Source of the DNA: Andrena cerasifolii
Taxonomy: Eukaryota > Arthropoda > Insecta > Hymenoptera > Andrenidae
DNA length: 64,000 nt
Assembly: GCF_050908995.1 (NCBI RefSeq)
Contig: NC_135121.1
Span: 4,898,001-4,962,000, forward strand
Reading direction: 5' to 3'
Shown here: positions 34,758 to 46,263 of the stretch, one piece after another
Position numbering within the stretch: the stretch's first letter is position 1
Layout: the number at the start of each line of letters is the position of its first letter
Notes under the pieces: model-generated
What the model saw: the letters and a program-made list of their open reading frames with translations, nothing else
The model's database searches: none
Told to the model about the DNA's origin: nothing
Position numbers and translations under genes: made by a program

Positions 34758-36359
34758 TGGCGTATGCACCCCAAGAAGCTGCGTTAGAAAAAATCATATT
34801 AACCCAACTATTTACTTTTTATTTGTACTTTTTATAATATGTATTCGTTCGAACTAAACTGAACGAAACTGGCAAACAGATGATCATCCCTAGTCTTCGC
34901 TCCACCTTGGGAGTGCAAACAATAGAGTCATGAATCAAGCGAATGTAGCCTTCACTGAAAAAACTTTTTAAATTTTTTTTCATTCTTTCTAATATTAGCT
35001 GAAGAACCGCATAATAGCTAGTAAAACCGACTTTTCTTTTACATCATGCACACCCGTACGATTCATGGCTCTACGATCTGAGTTACTGTTGCAAGGGACC
35101 CAAGAAGTTCAAACAGAACTCTCAAAGGATTGCATCCTTGTTGAGGGTGCCCCCTTTCCGACAGCAACGCCCCCTACTTCTTGTCAAACATTCCTACGAA
35201 ATTATACAATATTTGGGCAACATTCCAAACGGCTAATTGGGAGAAGGGACCCAGGACGCTAGAAATAAAGATTTTAAAAAGTATAAAAAAGACTGTACGT
35301 ACGCTCAAAATATTTTATTAAATTCATCTAAGTCTCAGTCTTCTTTGAAGTTTAGTTTCTTTTCTAAGGACTTGAGAATAAAAATAATTATCATCGGAAA
35401 TCGTGTTTCTTTAGCCCACTGCATATTATTTAGTGTGCAAAGTGTGCGACCTCTAAATATTACTCAATCTTCCTCAAATTTGTCAGATATTCTTTTCATA
35501 TTAATAGGAACTAGGGCATGAGCAAAGTAAAGCAAAAATGTAATATTTTAATTTCACCCCTATAATATGAAACACCCTAGTAGGAATCCTTGGCCGACCC
35601 CGGTAAATCAAGGTCGACCCCCCACCCCCAGTCACTCATCCTCAACCCCCGCCAAAAAATCCCGTGGAATGCCGTTTTTTTATAGCCTGAATTATGCGGC
35701 ATGGTAATTGTTGAGGGTTGGTATACGGGAAACCCTTGTTTCCACTGAGCTTTCCTCTTTTTATAGCATTCCAATGAACAATTTGCATGGAATTTAGTAA
35801 AAAAAAATTGCGATAGTTCCACCACAGCTGGCTCATTTATGAAAATCCGTTTTAGGACAGGAGCACGCGTGCATATCGGAATTCACGTTTAGCGAGAAAA
35901 AATTGGTAAAAACGTCAAGCGTTTAGCCGTGCAGAACCACCAATTCTTCTATTCTTCCTTTTCCATCTACCCGCCTGCACTGTGGCGGAATTCCGCTTGT
36001 TTTTCGATTCGGTGGCGAGACAATGAAGTCCTTATCGCTAGTGGCAATCGCTTCGAAAGCCATTGCAGCGGCATGCATGTATTCGGCCCCGCGCTTTTTC
36101 GCCATTTTTCAATACGCTCTTTTTAGTCGATTTCGACCACTACTTTCAGCGTTCCTGCCGCGAGTCCAACACCTTTGACCGCACTAGCGACGAAAATCTC
36201 AGAACAAAAGAAACAACGGAATGTTATTTATTGAAGATTCATTGCATTTCGTTCATGCCTGCCGCATTTTCGGGGCGCTAAAAAGAGAGATTTAAGGATT
36301 TCAGATTGCCAGGTAGGCATTAGTAGGTACTATAAAAAATATTAGGTACATATGGATCT
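34758..36359. other. Intergenic region, nothing recognised
   Basis: AT-rich to mixed, with scattered 60-94 codon frames on both strands and none recognised. 35620-35720 is C-rich. Confidence 0.4.
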
Positions 36360-36363
36360 TTAA

Positions 36364-37086
36364 GGGGACCTTCAGGTCTAGAGCACAAAAAAATAGGTGA
36401 TCTTTAGGAATTAATTAAAGGAAAACTAATATATATAATTTAATGGGATTTTTTGCATTGTATTAAGGATGTCTTAAGTTGTAGAAATATATTTTTTGTT
36501 TTATAATTAATTATTGCAAACGGCACTGGGGAGTCGTTAAAGTCAAGGCGTCAAAAAATTGATCCAAATCGGTGGAACCTGTATCTTCAAAAGTTAATAT
36601 CCGATTCGACTGAAACTTTTCTTATTTTGAAGAATATGCTTCTGGCTAGGGGGGAAACCAGAAGAAATTACAGAAATGACATTTTTTAAGAAAGAAAAAC
36701 ATTTGAAGTTTGCAATGACCTTTTCTCTATATTTTTTGTCATTTCAAGGCCTTTAAAAATTACAAATTTTCAAAAATTTTAAAATGTTAATGGTTTATCC
36801 ACTACGCAGAAGTATATTCTTCAAAATAAAAAAAAATTCAGTCGAATCGGATAATAATTTTTGGAGACACAGCGCCCACCGTTTTGAGAACAGTGTTTCG
36901 AGAAAAACGCGTTTAAAGTTTTACGTGAGTGCCGAGTGGCCGGGTGTTACCCATGCATTTGCCGCTACTCAAATGCCTATAACTTCGGGAATTTTACGAA
37001 TTTCCTTTTAAACACGTATTCCTAAAAGATTGAACATTCGAAAAATGAAATAAAAAAAAAATCGACATTTAGACCGGAACCTCCCC
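36364..37086. mobile_element. TTAA-flanked non-autonomous element
   Basis: The left end GGGGACCTTCAGGTCTA and the inverted right end GGGGAGGTTCCGGTCTA match at 14 of 17. Both sides are TTAA (36360-36363 and 37087-37090), the piggyBac-class target. Internal sequence around 36870-36960 (CACCGTTTTG, CGCGTTTAAAGTT) matches 48005-48050, identifying a related element there. Non-coding. Confidence 0.75.
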
Positions 37087-37152
37087 TTAAACGTGTACTG
37101 TACAAAATCACTCATTTTCTGGGAATACGTAGCCAACATATGTACTTATACA

Positions 37153-37720
37153 TAAGTTTAGACTAAATCTGATCTGTTTCTGATATGCGCGTCTGCCATA
37201 TTGGTTCCGCCATTTGTTTTTTTTTTGCAATTTTGACATCAGATTTGTAATCAGCGACTTTGAAAACTCCACGATAACAAGTTTAGACCAAATTTGATGT
37301 TTTTCTCATATGCGGTCCGCCATTTTGTTTCTTTGAAGTTTTGATATCAAATTCGTAATCAGCCACCTCGAAAACTCCAGGATAACAAGTTTAGACCAAA
37401 TTCGATGTTTTTCTCATATGCGGTCCGCCATTTTGTTTCTTTGAAGTTTTGATATCAAATTCGTAATCAGCCACCTCGAAAACTTCAGGATACCAAGTTT
37501 AGACCAAATCGGATGTTTTTCTGATATGCGCGTCCGCCATATTGGTTCCGCCATTTGTTTTTTGCAATTTTGACATCAAATTTGTAATCAGTGACCTCGA
37601 AAACTCCAGGATACCAAGTTTAGACCAAATTTGATGTTTTTCTCATATGCGGTCCGCCATTTTGTTTCTTTGCAGTTTTAACCTCAAATTCGTAATCAAC
37701 GACCTCGAAAACCATAGTAT
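37153..37720 (+). repeat. Minisatellite, five units of ~108-126 bp
   Basis: Units begin AAGTTTAGAC at 37153, 37279, 37387, 37495 and 37615. Two length classes occur: 108-bp units, and 120-126-bp units that add ATTGGTTCCGCCATTTG. Longer and shorter types alternate, which points to segmental duplication of a dimer. Confidence 0.9.
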
Positions 37721-37963
37721 ACTTATTTTTGTACAAATCAAATGTCACCTTCATGTTTTGGGCAGGTTTTCTCGATTATTGACCACTGTGCGACGTACCA
37801 ACAACCCTTATGGTGACTTGTCCTGTAATTCATATACTTGAAATAAAGATTTCAAACTGTTCCTATCAGAGGGGCAATTTTGTACGAAGTACAGCACCAA
37901 TGAACCATGAAGGAGTATTTTGGTTGAGAGTTCCTTTACGTGTATGTGCCTGATATCCAAGTA

Positions 37964-38243
37964 CTATTGCGAGATGAGAAGAAGATCGACTACCCGCAAG
38001 CTGAATTGTCACAGGAGCAAGGGGAATCACCCTCTCGCTCCACCCTATACCCTCCAAGAAGTCCTACTTTTCGGTTCTTAGCGGCTGTCCATATCCGCGG
38101 GCTGTCGTGATTTGTTTCGTTCGCGTTCTGCGTTACGCGGCGGACTTTGTTGCAAGGAATTGGGTGGAGCAAGCGGGCGATTCTCCTTGCCTCTGTGACA
38201 TTTTAGTATGTGGGTAGTCGGGCTTCTTCTCATCTCGCAATAG
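37964..38243. mobile_element. Foldback MITE flanked by TA
   Basis: Arms of about 90 bp (37964-38053 and 38157-38243) are inverted copies starting CTATTGCGAGATGAGAAGAAG-like and sharing GCTCCACCC. Both ends abut TA (37962-37963, 38244-38245). A TA duplication suits a Tc1/mariner-class MITE. The spacer of about 100 bp is unrelated. Confidence 0.75.
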
Positions 38244-38445
38244 TAGGTACATTCAAATATTACGGTCTTCTCTATTCCAAGAAAACTCAACGATGGGAAC
38301 AATTAATAGTTCCCCTATAACTTTCGCACATTGGACAACGAAGACTGCACTATAAATGTAAACTGCCTATTTTTTTTATACAAGTTGCTCGAGAGATGTC
38401 GAATGCCTGACGAGCTCCGTGAATTCGGAATATTGAAGCGTGTGA

Positions 38446-38772
38446 ACAATACGTGCGCGAGGGTGTAAATCTCGAGAAGCGATCCCTCAATCTGTCAGCT
38501 TACTAACGAAAAAGAAGCAACAGTACCTATCAGGGAAAACGGTGCACTGCCCATTGCGCGAGATGCAGAGCAGTAGCGATGGTGAAGGTTTTTCGTCCGC
38601 GATATACAGCACAGGAGTGACAATCGCATCTCCAGCAATCCACTACAGATACTCAGAGAACAATGACTCTGCCTACACCGATAGTATCAATATTAAACAC
38701 GTGCCAAACACGGGTGACGCATACGCCAGCTGTCAAAGTCCCAAGCACCCTTTGCTAACTGAAACATGGTGA
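38446..38772 (+). CDS. Possible orphan exon or open frame, unrecognised
   Basis: A frame open from 38446 to a TGA at 38770-38772 encodes about 108 residues with a balanced, Ser/Thr/Tyr-rich composition (for example SPAIHYRYSENNDSAYTDS and DAYASCQSPKHPLL). This is unlike the Lys/Asn/Ile/Phe-rich junk frames elsewhere. There is no repeat partner and no mirror frame. Possible splice acceptors (TATCAG at 38528-38533) and a donor-like ATGGTGAAT at the end could make it an internal exon. No domain is recognised and no neighbouring exon was found, so it may well be chance. Confidence 0.2.
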   Translation, partial: TIRARGCKSREAIPQSVSLLTKKKQQYLSGKTVHCPLREMQSSSDGEGFSSAIYSTGVTIASPAIHYRYSENNDSAYTDSINIKHVPNTGDAYASCQSPKHPLLTETW

Positions 38773-39666
38773 ATATCGGACTTAAATCACTCGGTGGACA
38801 CCGATGATGAAAATGCTGCTTGGCAAAAGGCGTGTATGGGCGCAGAGCGAGACTCTTTCCTCTGCGAAAAATAGCATTGAGACAAATAAGAATGCAATAT
38901 TTTACGCAAATAGATAGGACATGTTCTTTTATTGCATTTGATTCTTCATGTTCTTAAGCGCTGTGTTCGCGAATCTTCTACGTTCGAAAAGCACTCTTCG
39001 AACAGATCATGGTTGTGTATTGTGGAACTCGAAGTACTTCAGAATGGTACGACGTTTTCGTTATAATCTCTGAAGATTTAGAACAGAATACAGCCGCAGT
39101 GCATTTGTATTAGAACGTTTCATTTCATACATACTTTTTTCGAATAGTATAAAAAACTAATATATTTTTCAGGCGCAGCTGATGGCCCGTACAAATATAA
39201 GAAAAACTTTATTAATCCTGTGCGTCATGTTAGCGATTTTGATGTAAATGCAGAATGGCATTTTTTCGTAACCGCGCATGTTAGGGTTCTTGCGTTAGAA
39301 TCGGTGTATAGGTAACTTTATTTTCCTTCCGGTAGTCTAATAGATCATAAAACGCTGAACAATTCTTATATTTATAGTTTTGTTCTGTCCCGCACCGTTA
39401 GAAAGATATATTTAAAGAACAAAAAGAACGCGATAACATTAAGACTGATTTCACCCCTTCAGAGTGAATTTCCGCAGAAAAAAGAAATTTATCCTTGCAT
39501 ACTACTACTCTCTACTCCCAATATATACTGTCTCGTCCAGAATTGCCGGAACACGTTCTGGACTAGAAGGGAAGGGTGAGGGGGAGTTGTTGTTCTTGCC
39601 CCGTCGCCTCCAACGTAATCTAAAACCTTAAGGCCGGCCGGTTACGCCGCAATGGAATATATAACT
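38773..39666. other. Intergenic region, nothing recognised
   Basis: AT-rich to mixed, with no repeat partner and no recognisable frame. Confidence 0.4.
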
Positions 39667-39935
39667 TACTGTGCGGAGCGGATGGATCGGCTTTGTCAGG
39701 ATCGGAAGAGGAAAAAGAATGAGGTGCGTGTTTCCGTCTTAAGACCGTCAGCCAGACGGTCAAGAGTGAGACAGAAGTGGTGGGGATAGCGAAAAGTCCG
39801 TATCGTGTACAACCAAACCAACTCATAACGAGACAATACTGTACTCTACTGTGCGCGGCAGGTGGATTGGCATTAAAGATCGAGGAGGAAAAGAAGACGT
39901 GCGCGTTTTTCGTTTTGGGACCGTCAGCCAGACTC
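39667..39935 (+). repeat. Two-copy direct repeat, 180-bp spacing
   Basis: ACTGTGCGGAGCGGATGGAT at 39667 and ACTGTGCGCGGCAGGTGGAT at 39847 begin units that share GAGGAAAA and GGGACCGTCAGCCAGAC-type words in order. The two copies are diverged by substitutions and small indels. Confidence 0.75.
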
Positions 39936-40008
39936 ATCAGTAGGGCTATAACTGACGGCCCCTGCCCTAGACACACACGGGGACACAAGAGGACATAATT
40001 TGGAACCA

Positions 40009-40690
40009 CCAGAGGTCTAATCTTCTCGCTAGTCCTAGTGACCGCGGGGTGGCGCTCGCCGACACTAAGTCGCGATACCGTGGTGGGGCCGGGACGTCAC
40101 AATGCTCTACATTCACACCAAGTTTCATTAAAATCAGAATTCGGGTTGGGAATAGTCCCTTGTCAGTATATACATAAAATGAGATTGGGAATTAGGATTA
40201 GCGAGAAGATTAGACCTCTGGTGGCGCTCGCCGACACTAAGGCGCGATACCGTGGTGGGGCCGGGACGTCACAATGCTCTACATTCACACCAAGTTTCAT
40301 TAAAATCAGAATTCGGGTTGGGAATAGTCCCTTCTCAATATATATATAAAATGAAATTGAGAATTAGGACTAGCGAGAAGATTAGACCTCTGGTGGCGCA
40401 CGTCGACACTAAGTCGCGATACCGTGGTGGGGCCGGGACGTCACAATGCTCTACATTCACACGAAGTGTCATTAACTTCAGAATTCGGATTGGGAATAGT
40501 CCCTTGTCAGTATATATATAAAATGAGATTGGGAATTAGGACTAGCGAGAAGATTAGACCTCTGGTGGCGCTCGCCGACACTAAGTCGCAATACCGTGGT
40601 GGGGCCGGGACGTCACAATGCTCTACATTCATACGAAGTGTCATTAAATTCAGAATTCGGGTTGCGAATGGTCCCTTGTCAGTAAAAATT
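40009..40690 (+). repeat. 172-bp minisatellite with inverted leading end
   Basis: GGTGGCGCTCGCCGACACTA-type unit starts occur at 40048, 40220, 40392 and 40564, exactly 172 bp apart. The fourth unit is cut at about 40690. Each unit contains GGGCCGGGACGTCACAATGC and a CCCTTGTCAG-type motif (lost in unit 2). Immediately before unit 1, 40012-40037 (GAGGTCTAATCTTCTCGCTA) is the inverted copy of the unit junction, so the array begins with a small palindrome. Frames through the array are repeats of one another in three phases and are not a gene. Confidence 0.92.
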
Positions 40691-41654
40691 CAGCAACTTC
40701 ATACCTATGCCAGTTTCTATTAAAAGATATAAGTGTGTTCTTGTAACGTAGTAAAAATTTGGCAACAACGTAATCTACATACCGCTAAATTATTAACTGT
40801 CGTGTAAACATGTGCGCAAAGAACAATAGGAAACACCGCATTGTGACGTCTCTGTCAAACAACCATACGAGCTGTTTTTATGCGAGTAGTTCAACTACTG
40901 AGCGTGCATCATAAATAGTAGTGTAACGGGATTTGAGTACCAATGAGCAATAGAGGATTTGGGAGCTGAAGAAAATTTCGCGTTGTCAGTTCCTCTATAA
41001 AAATAGTAGTTATGAATTAGTCGTTACTCCACCAGTCGAACTCTAACACTTTGGCCCCATTTAAACTTCCAACGGTACCTACCTATGTTATTCATAATGG
41101 GACTGCACGAACTTCGAAATCTCGATCGAGGTGACTTTACGTCCATTCGATCTTCTACGTCAACGGCAATAGAAGCCTAATAGGGTTTGTGTGCATGGCT
41201 TTCCGCTTCTGAAAAATAAGCCAAAAAACGTGGAGCACTCGAGGGATGTGAACTGAAAATATTTTTCAGAAGCAATACTTTCCAACGCGTCAATGCGTAT
41301 GAATGGATAAATGCATTACTACTTCGCTTTGATCACCATGCTAATTTAAAGTTGGAATCGTTTCGCACTACATTTTTTCTACTTTTTGATTATTTTTTTA
41401 TATTATATCTTCCTTCTATGCATTCTTTTCATGTAGATGAATTATTTCTCACAATTTATTACTACAAACTAATTTTTTACAGGTGATTATTAATAAAATA
41501 ATTAATTATTAATAAAACCAAATTATTAATAAAATAATTAATAACCAACTAATTTAAAAAATAATTAATTCGACTAATTATGCGCTTTAACATTTGTTGC
41601 GATTTTCAGGAACATTTATACTTTGCGAGCAACGATTTATGCGTGTCCGAATTA
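40691..41654. other. Intergenic region, nothing recognised
   Basis: Mixed composition. 41470-41580 is an AT-only TTAATAAAATAATT-type stretch. Confidence 0.4.
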
Positions 41655-42567
41655 ACAAGGGCAGTTTGACAACTCAAAAAATAAAAAAAATCTGAAACGT
41701 TGCAGAAATGTAGCTCAAGTGACGCTAATAACGTAACAAATTTTTTATTCCGCAATAAAACGGTTTTATGGTAATGGTGTATAAAACGGAAATGCTGTAA
41801 ACACCCATTCGAAAAAATGGCGTCTTTTCAGATCATGGTGAATATCTACGAAACTATACAAGATATAAAAAATAAGTTGAGGTCAAACTTCTATGTTTTT
41901 TTATGTCCTATAAAGCGGCTATAAAGAATTTGCGAAAAACATTTTTTTTTTCAAATTTATCACCCCCACTCTTTTTTTCGACAAGTCTTTATCACCATAT
42001 TGTAGGATATCGAAAGCTATACAACTTTGAATTGAACTATTTTTTTATATCTTTTATGGTTTCACAAGTATTCACGATAATATGAAAACTCACCATTTCT
42101 TTAAGGGGGCAGACCACTGTAAATATTGACATTAAATTCGGTTTTTTTAAGTAAAAATTTTTTTGGCGGAGCTAAATTGTATTAAATTTAGTTGACATTA
42201 AATTCATTTTTTTTAAAGTTAAAATTTGGTGTTTGGAGGAGCTAAATTATATTAAATTTAGTTGATATCAAATTCGTTTTTTTTTAAGTTAAAATTATTT
42301 TTTAGAGGAGCTAAATTGTATTAAATTTCGTTGACATTAACTATACTAAGCAATACATTGATTTACTTGCGTTGTTTGGTTGAAAAAAATCCCGAAAACA
42401 CCCTTACTTTTCAGACCATTATAGTCTGCCCCCTTAAGGGGGTGTTTTCACCCATAGGACCATTTTATTGCGGAATCAAAAAGTAGTTACGTTAATAGCA
42501 TCACTTGAGCTACATTTCTACAAAGTTTCAGATTATTTTGAATTTTCGAGTTGCCGAACTTCCTTGT
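41655..42567. mobile_element. Inverted-repeat element with ACAAGG ends, carrying an insertion
   Basis: The left arm (from ACAAGGGCAGTTTGACAACTC-like sequence at 41655 to about 41790) is the inverted counterpart of the right arm (42450-42567, ending GAACTTCCTTGTAAGTC). Shared words include AATGTAGCTCAAGTGA and CCGCAATAAAA. A truncated relative is at 27100-27397. A TTAA-type element (42105-42433) sits inside. Without it the host is about 580 bp. No coding capacity. Confidence 0.75.
42105..42433. mobile_element. TTAA-flanked MITE nested in another repeat
   Basis: The ends are GGGGGCAGACC and inverted GGGGGCAGACT, with TTAA on both sides (42101-42104, 42434-42437). The related host copy at 27100-27397 continues straight across this point, giving a natural empty site. 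Inside, a unit of about 68 bp starting GACATTAAATTCG repeats three and a bit times (42128, 42194, 42264, 42332). piggyBac-class by target preference; no transposase. Confidence 0.85.
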
Positions 42568-44579
42568 AAGTCATAAACCGTGAACAATAACGACCGCTAG
42601 GGCCTGAGCAAATGGACAGGTTGCGGAAGCCACACAGTGGACTTTACCATGTTTCGAGCGCGAAACAAATATTATTATATCTCTAGCAGTGTGAATGATT
42701 AAGTAATCAAATGTATTTGAATGATAGATATAAACACGATATTAAAAGAACAAAAAACCAAAAATATAAAGTTGTAATTTTGTTTATTTACAAAAAATAA
42801 TTTTAACTCTATTTTTATTTTAATCGCTACCTATAACTACACGAATCATCTTTTGTTGATATTCTATTATTGTATAACTGTTTGCTAAGTCTAATAAATT
42901 GAGCATAACAAATAAAAAGTTTTGTAACTCCAGAAAATGCACAGATATGCAAATTATTTTTATACCAATAATTTCTTAAATATATGTGTAATTACATACG
43001 AAAAGCACAATACATGCAAACACCTGCAATTTTGTGTACACTTCGATAAAGTTAGAACATCTGCTGACAGAAAGTATGAGAAGAACTTCAACAGATTTGG
43101 TTATGTAATGTGTAAAAAATTAATACAAAAACATGTTACGTACCTGGAGGAACACAAGCCATTACAGAAAAAAAAATGCTTGCCATTCACGACTGTACCC
43201 CACTAAAGACTGAAGACGTTTGATGAGTAGTGGATGGGCCTACGGTAATATACCTGGTTCCCACGTGTTTCCCGATTGCCATTTCTTAAAATGTTTTATG
43301 ATTTCCAGTACTCTAAGGTCTGTACAGTCCTAATAAATACTCAAAAGTAATATACGAAGACCTTTTTGTTTTTTACTTTTTCCGGGTTCGAAGCATGGTT
43401 TAGCTCACTGCGAGCCGCCCGCACGGCTTCCAAAACCCCAGAGTCGCATATTTCCACCTCCCTTCCAAAAAGCAACGTAGGTATGAAATTCGATCGAGGT
43501 CAAACTCTAATCTTATTGGCTCGGAGCCGTAGATGCTGTTCTGCATAAAACCGCGAGTGGTTGGTACGAAAAGTCAGTACGACTCGTACCGGTGCTGTAT
43601 TCCTGGAACACTCGCTCAAAATAATCTAACAATAAGCATTTAAACGACTCTCCACGGCTCACCATTTGGCAACGGCACAGTTACAAAAAGAAAATTGTGT
43701 AAAATTACAACTATGTGGGTGGAGAATGTAGTAAAAGCATTTAACAATGAAAATTCATTTGATGAAAACCATTACATTTCAATAAGTAAATTATGCATCA
43801 TGAAGATCACTTAGAAAGCAGAATTATTGATTGGCACTTTTGAAAATATCTCGTCCAGCGATTAATTTGGATGAAAATTAGTTTTTGGTCGGAAATTGTA
43901 CAAAATCAATTATTCAAGTAAAATAAAGATATAAAAGATTGGTTCACAAGAGTTCGATCCCCCGATTGGCACAAATTCTAATTCATCTAGGTATTCACCC
44001 GTGCCAGGTCACTGTTTAGAGCAAACTTCTTTTAAAATATACTGCATATCGTTACACACCCCACAAGTGCTTTTAGAGATTTTCAAAGTTTGGTGCTTAA
44101 ACCGTCGACCTAAGGTTCGATGCATACACATCGAACTCGATTGAGATGTCGAAGTTCTTCCCATGACCTTGTTAGCAACTGCTGTTAGCCAGAGAACAAG
44201 TAAGCAATCCGGTTTCTAGGAACGGATTAAAAATTAGTAATTTAGTACCTTAGAAGCTGATAAACTTCTAATCAGTTTAAGTTAGAGTGAGAAATCCTGG
44301 CTTCAAACCATTTAAGGGAGCAACGTTGCACCATCAATTAATTACACCTTATTCCGATCCTGTCAGACACCAAATATCTAATTCAATGAGTAATTAAACA
44401 TAACAACCTGTTCCACTTGTTACTTGAAAGAATAAGTACTTTAGCTAACATAGTTAGGTACTACAAATCATGAGGTAGTTTTTCAAGCGTATAAATTATG
44501 AGGTACGACTTAAAGATGCACCACTCGGGATTCCCATCATCAAGGACTCCGTTGTATCCTAAACATAAAATTATTAATG
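42568..44579. other. Intergenic region, nothing recognised
   Basis: A plus frame of 89 codons (42937-43206) and one of 60 codons (43366-43548) are unrecognised. GAGTTCGATCCCC near 43948 looks like a tRNA B box, but no tRNA fold surrounds it. Confidence 0.4.
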
Positions 44580-44587
44580 TTATACAC

Positions 44588-45282
44588 CAGGGTTGACTAA
44601 CTGGTGGCTTCCGAGCCACCGAGGGCACCTCCGCCTGGCTGCCACGTTGAACGGCCCCCCTCCATACCGACCAAACTCTGACGATCACAGTCGATTGCTC
44701 CTTCTTCCCTTCTCTTTGTCTGGGAGGTATGAAGCATAGATATATATAGACGGAGCAGAAGCTGGGCCTATCGGCGAGGGGAACGGTAGGCTTGGAGGGG
44801 AAAAGGCAGAGGTCAGCTACAGGCACGTCGGGTTAGCTTCGGAAGCATTCGGCATGCATAACCACTGCGCTACCCGATTTGCCTGTACCGCTCTCCTTAC
44901 CGCGAATCTTACACCCGGGGGCCCTCAGCTTACACTCTGCCTATATATGTCTATGGCAGGAGTGTCGAACTTCCCCACTCTAAGAGCCGCACGAGTCGGG
45001 CCCCCGGTCAGCCGGTTCCCCCACTTATTTTTCCCCAGGCGTTCACGAGACCCGGCAGGGAGAGAGAGCGGCACCCGGAGGAGAAATTCATTAGAGTGAA
45101 GTAGGTGTGGAGGGGGCCGTTCTCCTACGGCTCTACGAAGCAGGCGAAGAGGGGAAGGAGCCACTGCGGCTCGCGAGCCGCTAGTTCGACACCTCTGGTC
45201 TATGGTATGGAGGGGGCTTTCAGCGTGGCAGCAAGGCGGGGGTGCCCCCGGTGGCTCGCGAGCCACCAGTTGGACAACCCTG
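44588..45282. mobile_element. hAT element interrupted by a second hAT
   Basis: The left end CAGGGTTGACTAACTGGTGG and the inverted right end CAGGGTTGTCCAACTGGTGG are flanked by TTATACAC on both sides (44580-44587 and 45283-45290), a perfect 8-bp duplication. Subtracting the nested copy (44957-45197 plus its duplication) leaves about 446 bp. Both subterminal regions share GAGCCACCG and GGCTGCCACG-type words. No transposase. A minus-strand stretch near 44846-44876 contains TAGCGCAGTGG, an exact tRNA A-box-like word, without a usable B box. Confidence 0.92.
44957..45197. mobile_element. 241-bp hAT MITE nested in 44588-45282
   Basis: It is the inverted counterpart of 25567-25807, with the same length and the same ends (CAGGAGTGTCGAAC and inverted CAGAGGTGTCGAAC). 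The flanks GTCTATGG (44949-44956 and 45198-45205) are identical. It must be younger than its host element. Confidence 0.93.
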
Positions 45283-45290
45283 TTATACAC

Positions 45291-45943
45291 AATGGTGGCA
45301 AGTAAAATCTATTCAGTTAAAGGGTTTTGTATGTGTACAATCTTCCTTTTAAGTCTTTACTAATATAATAAAGAGTATTTATAAACGTTTCATTTATAAT
45401 GACTGCTAGATTCATTCCTAAGAGGTTTAATTTGCTTTTGATACGAGTTTAAGTGTAATTATTTATATATGTTACTCGGGTGAATGCAAGTTTTAAAATA
45501 AATGCGACAGTATTGTAGACAACAAAACAGTTGACAGCGTTGTTATGAGCTAGCCAGAAAGGCAATAGTATTTTTTTTAAACAATTTTATTCAGCTTCGA
45601 TCCTCTGTTTGTTGTTTGTTTGTTCCTTGTATGTGTGTTTGTTTGATTCAAATCTAGAAACTCAATTTTAACCCACTTTCAAATATCCAATAGACTTGAA
45701 ACTTTGCAGGCGTACGTAGTTCGGATGCCAATACAAAATTATGGAAAAAACCGGGGAGTTTAAAAAATTACCCAGGCATCAATAAATATAACCCATAACC
45801 ACAAATCCAAACGATTTGAAATTAGCATATAACCACAAATCAAATCTTAGACACGAAAAAGTAAATAGATAATAAAAAATATATAAACAAAATTTAAGTT
45901 AAACGTTTTTATTTAAAATGCAACAAAAACAAAAAAAATAATT
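45291..45943. other. AT-rich intergenic region, repeat-like
   Basis: 45640-45770 (CAATAGACTTGAAACTTTGC) reads like a fragment of a widespread insect repeat, but no second copy is in the window. No gene. Confidence 0.35.
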
Positions 45944-46140
45944 CTTTTTTTGTATTACAATTTCGATGGTGATTTTCACTTCAAATAAAATCGTGGAGCA
46001 GGATATGTCATAATAGAATACGAATCAATTTAATACAGAATCCAGCGTCGAAATGAATTGGTGTAACATATCCTGCTTCACGATTTTATTTAAAGTGAAA
46101 AAACACCATCGAAATTGCAGTACAGAAAAAGAGTTATTTT
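45944..46140. repeat. Hairpin-forming inverted repeat
   Basis: The arms 45944-46010 and 46068-46140 share CATATCCTGC, CACGATTTTATT and ACCATCGAAATTG-type words in inverted order around a spacer of about 58 bp. Confidence 0.75.
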
Positions 46141-46263
46141 TTAGTTTTCAGTGTATTTTAAATAAAATCGTATAACTTAAACATTTTTTATATATACTTT
46201 TTTTCTTCATAGTTCACTCGTTGTCAATAAGACAACAAATTAATCAGAAACACACGTCTCAAC

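Noticed and set aside
40038..40723. Three overlapping frames with similar sequences
   Set aside because: They are successive 172-bp units read in shifting phase; 172 is not a multiple of three.
43945..43962. GAGTTCGATCCCC resembling a tRNA B box
   Set aside because: The upstream sequence is AT-rich and cannot fold into a tRNA.
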